Source of the DNA: Ureibacillus aquaedulcis
GTDB lineage: Bacteria > Bacillota > Bacilli > Bacillales_A > Planococcaceae
Assembly (NCBI RefSeq): GCF_030418165.1
Contig: NZ_JAUHTQ010000025.1
Location: 1 to 32,483 of the forward strand
Direction of reading: 5' to 3'
DNA length: 32,483 nucleotides
Under the pieces are notes generated by a model that saw only the letters and a list, made by a program, of their open reading frames with translations, searched no databases and was not told the DNA's origin. Of this stretch, positions 15,652 to 24,033 are shown piece after piece. Position 1 is the first letter of the stretch; each line of letters opens with the position of its first letter. Both the position numbers and the translations under genes were made by a program.

Positions 15652-15780
15652 ATAAATAAAAAGACTTATTAGTCTACTAAGCTTTTCTCCAAGATGTAGG
15701 TCAAAACGTTCTTCCCCCCTATTTAGAGCGTTTTGACATAGAAAAGGCCTGGCTTCAGTGTTGAAGCTCGGCCTCTTTTT
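15652..15780 (+). ncRNA. Candidate Fur-regulated small RNA (FsrA-like)
   Basis: Predicted ~130-nt transcript from the Fur-box promoter to a strong terminator, with no usable reading frame. A small 5' hairpin (15662-15675) comes first. The central 12-bp stem (15700-15711 with 15726-15737, one wobble) displays a 14-nt loop containing six consecutive C (15714-15719). The terminator stem is 15745-15774. A single-stranded CTTTTCTCC lies between the first two. In B. subtilis the Fur-repressed sRNA FsrA uses C-rich unpaired segments to bind Shine-Dalgarno regions of iron-enzyme mRNAs. The architecture here is the same, although sequence homology to FsrA has not been shown. Confidence 0.7.
15745..15780. 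terminator. Terminator of the sRNA, overlapping the end of the convergent gene
   Basis: AGGCC and GCTTCA (15745-15757) pair with TGAAGC and GGCCT (15762-15774) across a small internal mismatch, followed by T5. The stem contains the stop codon of the minus-strand transporter gene and has TTTTC on its other side, so it can serve both directions. Confidence 0.85.
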
Positions 15781-16726
15781 CTTTTGCGTGTGTATTTTTG
15801 GAAAGGTGCATCGTGTGATAGCTATGCAGTAACATACCGATGACAATGACACCAATGCCGATCAATGCAACTGGCTCTGGCAGGGGAACACTTAGCAAAA
15901 TCATTTCACCAATTATAACAAATAAAACCTCTGTAGATTGGGTAGCCTCTACAGCTGCAAGTTTCCCTTGATCATCCCGAACTCGATCGGTTGCGATGAA
16001 AAATAATACCGTTGCAATAACACCAGAGCTAACCCCGACAATTAAGGACTGAAAGACTTGGTTTGTAGTGGGAAGTCCTACAGTAAATAGTGCAAAAACA
16101 GCTAGGATGATCCATGCCGGCAAGGAGGCAATGGTCATTCCCAGAACGCGTTGATAGGTATCCAACCTTCCCCCGCAAACTTCCATCATTTTACGATTTC
16201 CTAAAGGGTAGGCAAAGGCTGCAACAATAACGGGCAAAATTCCGAGCATCAACGTTTGAAGAGATACGGATTGTGCTTGTGGAACTTGAATTAGTAATAT
16301 ACCTATCAAAATTACTGTGGAGATGAGTAAAGAGATAACAGGGATTTTTTGGCGTATGCTTTTATCGCCGACAACTGTCACAAACAATGGAGCCAATAGA
16401 ACACCCGCGACAATTGTGAATTGCCATGTTCCCGAAACAATCCATCCTGGACCAAAGGCAGCAGCGTATGTTAGTGGTCCATAAAATAAAACAAATCCTA
16501 CAAAACTCCAAAGCAACCATTTGGATGGCTGGGATTTCATCTCATTTGTTAGAGGTCTCCATCCTTTACGAGAGAGCACAATAATCAGAAGAAAGGGGAG
16601 CATAAAGAAAAAGCGTAAAGATGCACTCCATAACCAACTTCCGCCCTCTAGTTCCATAGAGTGGTTCAAGATAAATGTAACCGCGAAAAACATGCTAGCA
16701 ATTATTCCTAAAGCAATTTCTTTCAA
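15755..16726 (-). CDS. EmrE/DMT-superfamily multidrug efflux transporter
   Basis: 323 aa with ten predicted transmembrane helices and no large soluble domain, a two-fold repeated DMT layout. The N-terminal part (ASMFFAVTFILNHSMELEGG) and the SASLRFFFMLP segment match the multidrug resistance efflux transporter branch (PF13536 type) better than EamA. The C-terminal tail is charged, with Lys/Glu/His. The start is the TTG at 16726, with AGTAGG 8 nt upstream on the minus strand. The last codons lie inside the terminator of the opposing sRNA. The substrate is not predictable. Confidence 0.85.
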   Translation of the reverse strand: MKEIALGIIASMFFAVTFILNHSMELEGGSWLWSASLRFFFMLPFLLIIVLSRKGWRPLTNEMKSQPSKWLLWSFVGFVLFYGPLTYAAAFGPGWIVSGTWQFTIVAGVLLAPLFVTVVGDKSIRQKIPVISLLISTVILIGILLIQVPQAQSVSLQTLMLGILPVIVAAFAYPLGNRKMMEVCGGRLDTYQRVLGMTIASLPAWIILAVFALFTVGLPTTNQVFQSLIVGVSSGVIATVLFFIATDRVRDDQGKLAAVEATQSTEVLFVIIGEMILLSVPLPEPVALIGIGVIVIGMLLHSYHTMHLSKNTHAKEKEAELQH

Positions 16727-16822
16727 TCTAATAACCTACTTTCATACCAAGTTTTACTCTGGCACAAGCGCAATAGGATTCCTTGCTCTAAGGTGACTTA
16801 ATATTCAGATATATCCTCTTTT

Positions 16823-16858
16823 AAAAAGAGCGAAGTAAGGTTTTCTTTCTTACTTCGC
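16823..16858 (-). terminator. Terminator of pepT
   Basis: A perfect 10-bp stem GCGAAGTAAG (16830-16839) with its complement (16849-16858); on the minus strand it is followed by TCTTTTT. It lies 8 bp past the pepT stop. Confidence 0.88.
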
Positions 16859-16866
16859 AGTGTATA

Positions 16867-18096
16867 TTATTTACCTTGTGCTTCAAATAACCGGACAATT
16901 TCCAAAATAACTTCCGTTGCTTTCTCCATTGTTTCCCCTGAGACAAATTCAAATTTGCCGTGCATGTTTTCCCCGCCTGCAAAGATATTAGGTGTAGGTA
17001 ATCCCATATACGATAATTGAGAACCATCAGTACCTCCACGCACCGGTTCAACAATTGGGGAGATATCTAAATTTTCCATCGCCTTGTAGGCAATGTCAAC
17101 AATTTCTTTTACTGGCTCGATTTTTTCGCGCATGTTATAGTACTGATCTTCAATCTCAACAGTAATTGAATTCTCGCCGAATCTCTCTTTCACCATTTTC
17201 TCTACTTCAAGGAAATGTGCTTTTTTTGCTTCAAACTTTTCGCGATCATGGTCACGGATGATATAAGAAAGTTTTGCTTCTTCAATATGGCCATTAAAAT
17301 TCATTAGGTGAATGAAACCTTCGTAGCCTTCTGTTTTTTCAGGTACAGCATCTGCCGGCATGGAGTTCTGGAATTTAATAGCGAGTGTAATCGCATTGAC
17401 CATTTTCCCTTTTGCAGAACCTGGGTGTACACTTGTTCCACGAGTTGTCACTTTAACGCCTGCTGCATTAAAGCTCTCAAACTGCAATTCTCCTAATGGA
17501 CCGCCATCCATAGTATAAGCGTAGTCGGCACCAAAAGCTTTTACATCGAATTTGTGCGGACCGCGGCCAATTTCTTCATCCGGTGTGAAAGCTACACGAA
17601 GCTTCCCGTGTTTGATTTCCGGGTGTTGCACCAAATATTCCATGGCTGTCATAATTTCTGCAATCCCCGCTTTATCGTCAGCACCTAAAAGTGTCGTGCC
17701 ATCCGTTGTAATTAGAGTTTGCCCTACATAATTCTTTAAGTTCGGGAAGTAGCTGGGAGACATAATTAGTTCATTATTTAACTGAATATCTCCACCATCA
17801 TAATTGTCGATACGCTGAGGATTTACATTTTTTCCTGAAAAATCAGGTGATGTATCAACGTGCGCTAAGAACCCGATCGTTGGAACTTCTTTGTCTGTAT
17901 TTGCTGGTAAAGTAGCGAATAAATAGCCGTTTTCATCTAATGTAACTTCTGTTAACCCAATTTCCTCCAGCTCAGCTTTTAGTACCTTAAGTAAATCAAA
18001 TTGTTTTTCTGTAGATGGAGTAGTTGAACTTTCAGGATTTGACTCAGTATCGATTTTGGCATAGCGAATTAATCGTTCGATTACTTGTTCTTTCAT
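16867..18096 (-). CDS. pepT: Peptidase T (tripeptidase)
   Basis: M20B zinc aminopeptidase that removes the N-terminal residue from tripeptides in the cytoplasm. At 409 aa it is full length. Metal and catalytic residues are visible: H79 and D81 in [11 protein letters not shown]140 in [10 protein letters not shown]174/E175 in [10 protein letters not shown], and the PepT signature [10 protein letters not shown] near the C terminus. AGGAGG precedes the ATG at a normal distance. The promoter has a clear TACAAT -10 upstream but no good -35. It is monocistronic, with its own terminator. Confidence 0.96.
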   Translation of the reverse strand: MKEQVIERLIRYAKIDTESNPESSTTPSTEKQFDLLKVLKAELEEIGLTEVTLDENGYLFATLPANTDKEVPTIGFLAHVDTSPDFSGKNVNPQRIDNYDGGDIQLNNELIMSPSYFPNLKNYVGQTLITTDGTTLLGADDKAGIAEIMTAMEYLVQHPEIKHGKLRVAFTPDEEIGRGPHKFDVKAFGADYAYTMDGGPLGELQFESFNAAGVKVTTRGTSVHPGSAKGKMVNAITLAIKFQNSMPADAVPEKTEGYEGFIHLMNFNGHIEEAKLSYIIRDHDREKFEAKKAHFLEVEKMVKERFGENSITVEIEDQYYNMREKIEPVKEIVDIAYKAMENLDISPIVEPVRGGTDGSQLSYMGLPTPNIFAGGENMHGKFEFVSGETMEKATEVILEIVRLFEAQGK

Positions 18097-18244
18097 ATAT
18101 ATAAATCCTCCTTACAAATTAGTGCTTATATTGTATCACTTTGCTTCGAATAGCGGAATAATCCAGGAAACTAAATTGACTAATATTTATGAAACTATAT
18201 AGCTATCTATTCCGTAGAAGAATATATAAGAAAGGATGGTTCGA

Positions 18245-19930
18245 ATGGCTCAAACATTAATAATGGCGCTAATAGCCTCAGTCATTGCAACGCTTCTCAT
18301 TGTCCCTCTATCCAAGAAGGTGCATAATGGAGAAATTACGAATAAGCAACTTATAAATTCAATTATTTTGGTTCTAATTGCTAGTTTTATCGTAGGTTTT
18401 ACAATTATTTATATTACAAAGATTGACTTGCATTGGACAATTTTTGCATACGTATTACCGATTATTGCCTTGCTTGGTACACTTCTTTGCAAAGGAGTGG
18501 AACAAACCTTTAAGGGATTTGTGTTTTTGGCGAGCTTGATCCTGCTTGCATTTATGCTTTGTGCACCGCTCTTTAATGCAGATGAAAAATATGAATCTGC
18601 CAAAATGGAAGAAAAGGTAGAGATTGAACCATTCGATGAAACACAAACACCAGCTAGTGTTCCTCCTCGATTTGCACAGAATAAAATGAAAAAAGCTTTT
18701 GGGCAAGTTCCGAATACAAGTTACTATGAGCTTGGAAGTTTACAAATTCAAAAGGTCAATGAACAGTATGTCTACATTGCACCGGTGGAATTTTCAGGGT
18801 TATTCAAATGGTTTAACGGGGAAACAACTCCTGGATACTTTACAATGAGTGCAACAGATTCAACAGATAATCCGAAATTTGTTAAAGCAGAAATGGCCTA
18901 TGTACCATCTGCCTACTTCAATAAAAATCTGGAACGTCATATTCGTTTGGAGAATCCTACATTAATCTTCTACGGAGAACCTCAGCTAGAAGTGGACGAT
19001 GAAGGGAAACCCTTCTATATTCGTTCATATGGAGACTTTATTTCTGCACGTAATGGTTTTGATGTAAAAGGAATCGTGATGGTGGATGCAGCGACAGGAG
19101 AATCTAAAGTATTAACTTTGGATGAAGTGCCCGAGTTTATCGATGGAGCAGTCTCACCGGAATCGGTTAGTCTACAGAATAGCTACTTCGGGAAGTATGT
19201 CCATGGGTTCTGGAATAGTCTGTTTGGCAAAAAAGATGTAAGACTGCCTTCAGATGAAGGAACGGAAGCAAATGTAAGTCCTATCTTCAACGAAAACGGA
19301 GAAATGTATTACTTCACAGACTTTACAAGCCCGAAAGAAGGCGTGGATTCTATGTTGGGGTATTCATTGACAGATGCCCGCACAGGCGAATCAACCTATT
19401 ATACCGGCAACCTAGAGGAATCCTATATGGATTCACGAGGGGCATTGGATATTATTGAAAAGAAATTTATTGAAAAAGAGTGGCAAGGTGAAATGCCTAT
19501 CCTTTATAACTTCTATGGGGAAGCAAGTTGGCTTGCACCTGTATTGGATTCAAATGGATTCTTGCAAAACTACTTCATTGTTTCAGCTGCCAATCCCGAG
19601 ATTTCAGCATACGGTACAACACCGAACGAAGCCTTGAAGCAATATAAGACAGCGTTAAATCGCGGTGGCGGAACGGTCGATGGAACGTCGAATGCAGAAG
19701 AAGCGACAATTTTCGGAGATGTTGTGCGTGTCTATAAAGAGCGTGTCGGGGATTACACGATTGTTTCATTCCTGCTAAATACAGGTCAAAACTTTGTTGT
19801 CAGCTCACAAAACGCACCTTTAGCGATTTATTTACAAGAAGGGGACCGTGTAGCCATTACGTATTATGCGACAGAAGAGTTATTCCTGCCGATAAAAGAA
19901 ATCAGGATTGAAGGCATTGTAACACATTAA
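18245..19930 (+). CDS. Large membrane-anchored protein of unknown function
   Basis: 561 aa. The N-terminal ~110 residues contain four hydrophobic helices (about 2-22, 35-55, 65-82, 90-108), followed by a Glu/Pro-rich linker and a ~430-residue soluble domain. In the soluble part, two blocks around VMVDAATGESKVLTLDEVP and YSLTDARTGESTYYTG look like internal repeats of an MVDA-TGE type seen in PepSY-like or propeller-like extracytoplasmic domains; that is only a visual impression. The ATG at 18245 is preferred, with AAAGG 9 nt upstream; the ATG at 18236 directly abuts the SD. No family name is assigned. It is monocistronic. Confidence 0.85.
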   Translation: MAQTLIMALIASVIATLLIVPLSKKVHNGEITNKQLINSIILVLIASFIVGFTIIYITKIDLHWTIFAYVLPIIALLGTLLCKGVEQTFKGFVFLASLILLAFMLCAPLFNADEKYESAKMEEKVEIEPFDETQTPASVPPRFAQNKMKKAFGQVPNTSYYELGSLQIQKVNEQYVYIAPVEFSGLFKWFNGETTPGYFTMSATDSTDNPKFVKAEMAYVPSAYFNKNLERHIRLENPTLIFYGEPQLEVDDEGKPFYIRSYGDFISARNGFDVKGIVMVDAATGESKVLTLDEVPEFIDGAVSPESVSLQNSYFGKYVHGFWNSLFGKKDVRLPSDEGTEANVSPIFNENGEMYYFTDFTSPKEGVDSMLGYSLTDARTGESTYYTGNLEESYMDSRGALDIIEKKFIEKEWQGEMPILYNFYGEASWLAPVLDSNGFLQNYFIVSAANPEISAYGTTPNEALKQYKTALNRGGGTVDGTSNAEEATIFGDVVRVYKERVGDYTIVSFLLNTGQNFVVSSQNAPLAIYLQEGDRVAITYYATEELFLPIKEIRIEGIVTH

Positions 19931-19937
19931 AAGTTAG

Positions 19938-19967
19938 CCCAAACCAACGTGTTGGTTTGGGTTTTTT
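19938..19967 (+). terminator. Terminator after the large membrane-anchored protein
   Basis: CCCAAACCAAC (19938-19948) and its complement (19951-19961), then T6, 8 bp past the stop. Confidence 0.9.
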
Positions 19968-19984
19968 AGTGTGAAACTTCAAAT

Positions 19985-20047
19985 GGCTAGATTATTGAGG
20001 AAAGTGGCTAGATTTCGACAAAAAGCGGCGAGATTATTAAAAAATGA
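19985..20047. repeat. Three tandem 21-bp repeats
   Basis: Units at 19985-20005, 20006-20026 and 20027-20047 all start GGC(T/G)AGATT and end in an A-rich stretch. Read on the plus strand they would encode heptads such as ARLLRKV, but there is no SD, and the frame runs antisense into the nitroreductase gene. I treat them as intergenic repeats. Confidence 0.7.
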
Positions 20048-20107
20048 GGTAAAAAAAGTTATACCCAGGCAAACTCTTCATTCGCCTTCGGTATCACCAA
20101 TTTTCAT

Positions 20108-20842
20108 CTACTTCCAATTAAATCCTTTAGAAGCCAGGAATTCTTTCATATGTGGTCGTCTTTGTTCGACCAGGAAATCTGCCATTTGTTTTGTCCAGTT
20201 GGCCATTTTCTGATTGGAGCTGCGGCTCGCATAGTATTCTTCCATTGTTCCATCGTATTGATCAAGCAGTGAATCGTATTTTTCCACATCATAGCCATTT
20301 TCGTGCAGAACGGCTTCTACAGGTAGACGTGGTTTTGTTTCATTGCGTTTTGTCGGCGTACCAATTGTCATCGCAAATAGCGGGAACACATAGTCTGGTA
20401 AGTTGAACAACTCACTGATTTCCTCTGGATTGTTTCGAGCTCCGCCAATATAGCAAATCCCGTAGCCGGCAGCTTCGGCAGCAATCACGAAGTTTTGGGC
20501 GAATATGCCAACGTCTGCAACCCCAACTAGTACATTTTCTGCACTATCTGCCACAATGTCCACACCTTGTTTTTGCCCCGCTGCTTGGAGGCGTTTAAAG
20601 TCGACACAGAAAAGAAAAGAGGCACCTGCTGTTTTAAATTGAAAATCATTTTTTGAAAGCTCACCTAGTTTTTGCTTTTTCTCTTCATCCGTCACCCAAA
20701 TCACACTATAGGCTTGTACAAAGTGAGAGCTGGCTGCCATTTGAGCTGTCTGGATTAAATCCACGACGGTTTCTTTTGGAATTGCTTCACCTGTATATTT
20801 TCTTACGGATGTATGGCTGCGCAATAAATCTTTTGTTGACAT
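20108..20842 (-). CDS. NADPH-dependent flavin nitroreductase (NfrA/NfsA family)
   Basis: FMN-dependent oxidoreductase of 244 aa. The N-terminal RSHTSVRKYTGE with two Arg is the FMN phosphate-binding region. SSHFVQAYSVI, GICYIGGARNNPEEI and PLFAMTIGTPTKRNETKPRL are conserved blocks of the NfsA/NfrA group, as is the C-terminal GFNWK. It reduces nitroaromatics, quinones or FMN with NAD(P)H. The ATG at 20842 follows GGGGAGGAA. The longer version starting at 20890 lacks an SD and adds 16 non-family residues. It lies downstream of, and on the same strand as, plsY but is separated by a stem-loop. Confidence 0.93.
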   Translation of the reverse strand: MSTKDLLRSHTSVRKYTGEAIPKETVVDLIQTAQMAASSHFVQAYSVIWVTDEEKKQKLGELSKNDFQFKTAGASFLFCVDFKRLQAAGQKQGVDIVADSAENVLVGVADVGIFAQNFVIAAEAAGYGICYIGGARNNPEEISELFNLPDYVFPLFAMTIGTPTKRNETKPRLPVEAVLHENGYDVEKYDSLLDQYDGTMEEYYASRSSNQKMANWTKQMADFLVEQRRPHMKEFLASKGFNWK

Positions 20843-20869
20843 TTCATTTCCTCCCCTTAAAAATTGCAA

Positions 20870-20905
20870 ATTTAAAGCCTTATAGAGCAAAATGCTTCAT
20901 AAGGC
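20870..20905 (-). terminator. Stem-loop between plsY and the nitroreductase gene
   Basis: GCCTTAT (20877-20883) pairs with ATAAGGC (20899-20905), with a partly paired interior; on the minus strand it is followed by TTTAAATTT. It is a moderate terminator, so some read-through into the nitroreductase gene is possible. Confidence 0.6.
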
Positions 20906-20969
20906 TATATTAGTATATTTTGTTATTTTTTCAAAGAAGAAGCGTTTCTAAAGGTTATCGAGTGTTAGC

Positions 20970-21602
20970 TCAACCCTTCTTCTTAAAGGCCGATGTAACT
21001 TTCGGTTCAGTGCCTGAGCGTACACGCTTGATATTTTCTATGTGAAGATAAAGTGCAATTAAAAATAGTGCCAGTGTAATGATAAAAGGCCATATAGTTT
21101 GCTCAAATATTAGGGCGGTTAGTGCAAAGATCACATACAAAACGAAAACGCCAATCAGCAAATAATTCGTTAGAAGTGATGCTATTACAAATGCGAGTAC
21201 GGCGATTAGTCCAAATTTCCATTCAAGAGCAATAAAAATGCCTATTAGGGATGCCGTTCCTTTTCCACCACGAAATTTCATATGGATTGGGAAGTTATGG
21301 CCAAGAATCACGGATGCCCCAATTAGGTAGAGCAAAAGGGAAGTCTGTTCAACGGTAAAGGACCCAGAGTTTATTAAATATAAACGCAATAAAACAACAG
21401 CCGCTGCTCCTTTTCCGATATCAATCAATGCAACGAGAAGCCCATATTTCCAGCCCAGGGACAAGGTAGCGTTAGATGCTCCTGCATTGCCATGGCCAAC
21501 TTCCTTTAAGTTGACGCCTGATAATAATCTTGCAATATTGGAGCCGTGAATGCAGCCAATGAAATAGCCTGCTATAGGTACAATAAGAATGGCGGAAAGC
21601 AA
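20970..21602 (-). CDS. plsY: PlsY-type acyl-phosphate:glycerol-3-phosphate acyltransferase
   Basis: Integral membrane enzyme, 210 aa, that acylates glycerol-3-phosphate with acyl-phosphate at the start of phospholipid synthesis. Motif 1 region is GSNIARLLSG followed by GHGNAGASN; motif 2 is KFRGGKGTA after HNFPIHM; motif 3 is HIENIKRVRSGTEPK at the C terminus. The start is taken as the TTG at 21602, with GGAG 8 nt upstream; the open frame continues to 21752 but those 50 residues are not PlsY-like. Canonical PlsY has GSGNxGATN where this one has GHGNAGASN, so it may be a divergent paralogue of the housekeeping copy. Confidence 0.88.
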   Translation of the reverse strand: MLSAILIVPIAGYFIGCIHGSNIARLLSGVNLKEVGHGNAGASNATLSLGWKYGLLVALIDIGKGAAAVVLLRLYLINSGSFTVEQTSLLLYLIGASVILGHNFPIHMKFRGGKGTASLIGIFIALEWKFGLIAVLAFVIASLLTNYLLIGVFVLYVIFALTALIFEQTIWPFIITLALFLIALYLHIENIKRVRSGTEPKVTSAFKKKG

Positions 21603-21695
21603 AGTGAAAACTCCTTTCAAAAGAACGCTTTTTACAATATACTCTATGATTATATAAGATGTTTCTGATATTTTCGAAATATTTTTAAAATGTAG

Positions 21696-21725
21696 TTGAC
21701 AGAGTTGAATGCTATGAATTATAGT
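21696..21725 (+). promoter_or_regulatory. Promoter of the SAM-riboswitch transcript
   Basis: TTGACA (21696-21701), 18-bp spacer, TATAGT (21720-21725). The start site would be about 21732, 24 nt before the aptamer. Confidence 0.75.
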
Positions 21726-21755
21726 AATTTCTAACGATGGAACATGAATCAAATA

Positions 21756-21916
21756 CCTTTATCCAGAGAGGCGGAGGGACTAGGCCCTACGATGCCCAGC
21801 AACCGGCGTATTTACGCAAAGGTGCTAATTCCTACAGATTTTGATTAGATCTGAGAGATAAGGGGAGGAAAAATTGCAACTTTGCAGCCCTCTTCTTAGA
21901 AGAGGGCTTTTGTTTT
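21756..21916 (+). promoter_or_regulatory. SAM-I riboswitch (S-box) with terminator
   Basis: The aptamer has the S-box consensus: TATCCAGAGAGG, then GAGGGA, GGCCC and GCCCAGCAACC, closed by GATAAGG (21857-21863). The expression platform is a terminator stem (21886-21896 with 21898-21908) and a T-rich tract. AAGGGG at the 3' side of P1 can pair with CCTCTT (21889-21894) in the terminator arm, giving a plausible antiterminator. High SAM should therefore shut off the downstream sulfhydrylase gene. Confidence 0.96.
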
Positions 21917-21978
21917 TCCATAAGGTCCTCCTCAATAAAAAGATCACCCCATCGATTCTAATTTAGGAGGAATGAAAC

Positions 21979-23280
21979 ATGTCACAACAACGACCGGAAA
22001 CACAATTGCTTCATGGCGGGCAAACACCTGATCCAGTGACGGGAGCAATCGCAGTACCCATTTACAGAACGACTGCCTATGCTTTTGAAAATACGGAGCA
22101 TGCACGGAAATTGTTTGCCCTGGAACAACCCGGAAACATCTATTCACGCATTATGAACCCGACTGTTGATGTCTTTGAAAAACGTGTTGCTTTGCTTGAA
22201 GGAGGGTCGGCTGCAGTTGCTTTATCTTCAGGTGCCGCGGCCATCGCTTTTTCTATCTTGAACATCGCTGGTACAGGTGATGAGATTGTCTCGGCAGGAT
22301 CGCTATATGGCGGTACGTATAACCTATTTGCAAATACACTGCCACGCTATGGCATTACAACTGTATTTGTAGATGAAAGCAATCCAGAGAATTTCCAAGC
22401 GGCGATTACGGGCAAAACCAAAGCAATCTTTGCAGAAACAGTCGGTAATCCGAGCCTCAACATTTTGGATATTGAACGAGTAGCGGAAATTGCTCATGCG
22501 CATGGAATTCCGTTAATCATTGATAATACGTTCCCATCCCCATACGGATCGAACCCAATCGAATTCGGGGCAGATGTTGTTGTACATTCGGCAACAAAAT
22601 GGATTGGTGGTCATGGAACAACAATTGGAGGAGTCGTAGTAGATGCCGGAAAGTTTGACTGGACAGGTGGACGTTTCCCGGGATTCACTGAACCAGACGA
22701 GTCCTATCATGGCATACGTTTCGGCATTGATACTGCAGGTGCCGCCTTTGCAACAAAATTGCGTGTGCAATTATTGCGCGATTTTGGACCAACCCTGAGT
22801 GCAGACAGTGCATTTAACTTCCTGCAAGGTCTAGAAACGCTTCATTTGCGTTATACAAAACACGGAGAAAATGCACTGAAGGTTGCACAATACCTTGAAA
22901 ACCACCCATTCGTGGAATATGTCAATTATCCAGGCAAAGAAAACTTCCCATCGCATTCATTAGCGAAAAAATACTTGAAAAATGGTTTCGGCTCTATGCT
23001 TACATTTGGCATTAAAGGTGGCCGTGAAGTGGGAAGTAAAGTGATTGATCATGTACAGCTATTCTCCCATGTGGCCAATGTAGGGGATGCCAGATCTTTA
23101 ATTATTCATCCAGCTTCAACAACACACCAACAGCTATCACCAGAAGAGCTGAAGGTGGCAGGTGTGTCTGAAGAGCTCATTCGTTTATCGGTTGGACTAG
23201 AGGCTATAGAGGATATTATTGCGGATCTGGAGCAGTCTTTAACAAAAGCAATTGAATCTCTATCACAAGCAAACGTTTAA
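21979..23280 (+). CDS. metY: O-acetylhomoserine sulfhydrylase (aminocarboxypropyltransferase)
   Basis: PLP-dependent Cys/Met-metabolism enzyme, 433 aa, converting O-acetylhomoserine plus sulfide to homocysteine. The PLP lysine is K207 in SATKWIGGHG, and N-terminal YSRIMNPT is the phosphate-binding arm of the partner subunit. The length exceeds cystathionine gamma-synthase (about 380), as expected for MetY. GGAGG precedes the ATG at about 9 nt. The SAM-I riboswitch directly upstream puts the gene under methionine-sufficiency control. No homoserine acetyltransferase gene is present nearby, but a homoserine dehydrogenase follows 1.1 kb downstream. Confidence 0.96.
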   Translation: MSQQRPETQLLHGGQTPDPVTGAIAVPIYRTTAYAFENTEHARKLFALEQPGNIYSRIMNPTVDVFEKRVALLEGGSAAVALSSGAAAIAFSILNIAGTGDEIVSAGSLYGGTYNLFANTLPRYGITTVFVDESNPENFQAAITGKTKAIFAETVGNPSLNILDIERVAEIAHAHGIPLIIDNTFPSPYGSNPIEFGADVVVHSATKWIGGHGTTIGGVVVDAGKFDWTGGRFPGFTEPDESYHGIRFGIDTAGAAFATKLRVQLLRDFGPTLSADSAFNFLQGLETLHLRYTKHGENALKVAQYLENHPFVEYVNYPGKENFPSHSLAKKYLKNGFGSMLTFGIKGGREVGSKVIDHVQLFSHVANVGDARSLIIHPASTTHQQLSPEELKVAGVSEELIRLSVGLEAIEDIIADLEQSLTKAIESLSQANV

Positions 23281-23405
23281 GTAAAAATAGGAATGGGCGA
23301 AATTCACCTTTCATTTCATTCGTGAAGCGGATATTTCGCCGATTCTATCAAATGCCATTCATTCGGCTATCGATTATTTAAAACCGAGTATGTTTATAAG
23401 TTTTG

Positions 23406-23434
23406 TTGACATAGAGATATCTGATTTGTATAAT
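23406..23434 (+). promoter_or_regulatory. Perfect consensus sigma-A promoter
   Basis: TTGACA (23406-23411), exactly 17 bp, TATAAT (23429-23434). It faces the 129-aa gene at 23528 with a predicted 5' UTR of about 87 nt. Confidence 0.85.
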
Positions 23435-23527
23435 TATTAATATAAAGCAAACTGGTCGGAATTAATAATCAATCACTAGCAATTTACTAATCGGATTGCC
23501 CAACTGGTGTAAAAGGAGTTTTGTTAA

Positions 23528-23917
23528 ATGGGAAATATCTATAGTGCGCAGAATATCGCCGCATTTCTTATATATGAACTAAATGAAAAGGAAGCATTCA
23601 TTAATTCGTTTTCACTTCAGCGCTTATTAGTTGCGGTGGATAATCTTTGGTTTAAACATTTTGGACATACAGCATTTAAAGAGGAAACCACAGCTTTTTT
23701 AGAAAGCAATTATTATATTAAAGAAATTTATGATGCATATAAAGAATTTGAAGATCAGCATCTAATTTTACCAGCAAAAGAGTGGCATCTAGAGTATGGT
23801 CAATTTCAGCTTGTTCATCGTCCATATGGAGTACCTATCTTTACAGGTAAAGAAATGCTGCTCATTAACGGAGTCGTTAGTAAATTTTGTGAGCATGCCA
23901 TGAATAAAGCGTCCTAA
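23528..23917 (+). CDS. Divergent Panacea/SocA-like protein (DUF4065 type)
   Basis: 129 aa. IYSAQNIAAFLIYELN, FSLQRLLVAVDNLW and YYIKEIYDAYKEF line up with the pattern of the Panacea/SocA (DUF4065) domain, in which LKLQKLLYYAQ and PVVPEVYEAY occupy the same positions. Panacea proteins act as antitoxins or proteolytic adaptors in other bacteria. No toxin gene is adjacent, so it may be a free-standing regulator. The match is by eye and divergent: the usual GP(V/I) before the valine pair is missing. AAAGGAG sits about 9 nt before the ATG; a perfect sigma-A promoter and a terminator frame the gene. Confidence 0.55.
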   Translation: MGNIYSAQNIAAFLIYELNEKEAFINSFSLQRLLVAVDNLWFKHFGHTAFKEETTAFLESNYYIKEIYDAYKEFEDQHLILPAKEWHLEYGQFQLVHRPYGVPIFTGKEMLLINGVVSKFCEHAMNKAS

Positions 23918-24003
23918 TATCTCCTATTTAACAAACAGCACCAGGATATAATAGAAAGCACACAATCTGATTGTAAGTAAGTATTATGATATAATAATTA
24001 ATT

Positions 24004-24033
24004 AAGTATCTCGGATATAAGGGATACTTTTTT
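24004..24033 (+). terminator. Terminator after the Panacea-like gene
   Basis: AAGTATCTC (24004-24012) pairs with GGGATACTT (24021-24029) with one wobble around an 8-nt loop, then T run. Confidence 0.8.

Noticed and set aside
19971..20213. 80-codon frame MKLQMARLLRKVARF...
   Set aside because: GTG start without SD, mostly antisense to the nitroreductase gene; the visible pattern comes from the 21-bp repeats.
23290..23440. About 48 open codons after metY reading FTFHFIREADISPILS...
   Set aside because: No start codon or SD, overlaps the perfect promoter at 23406-23434, and no family recognised. It may be a gene remnant, but chance is equally likely.
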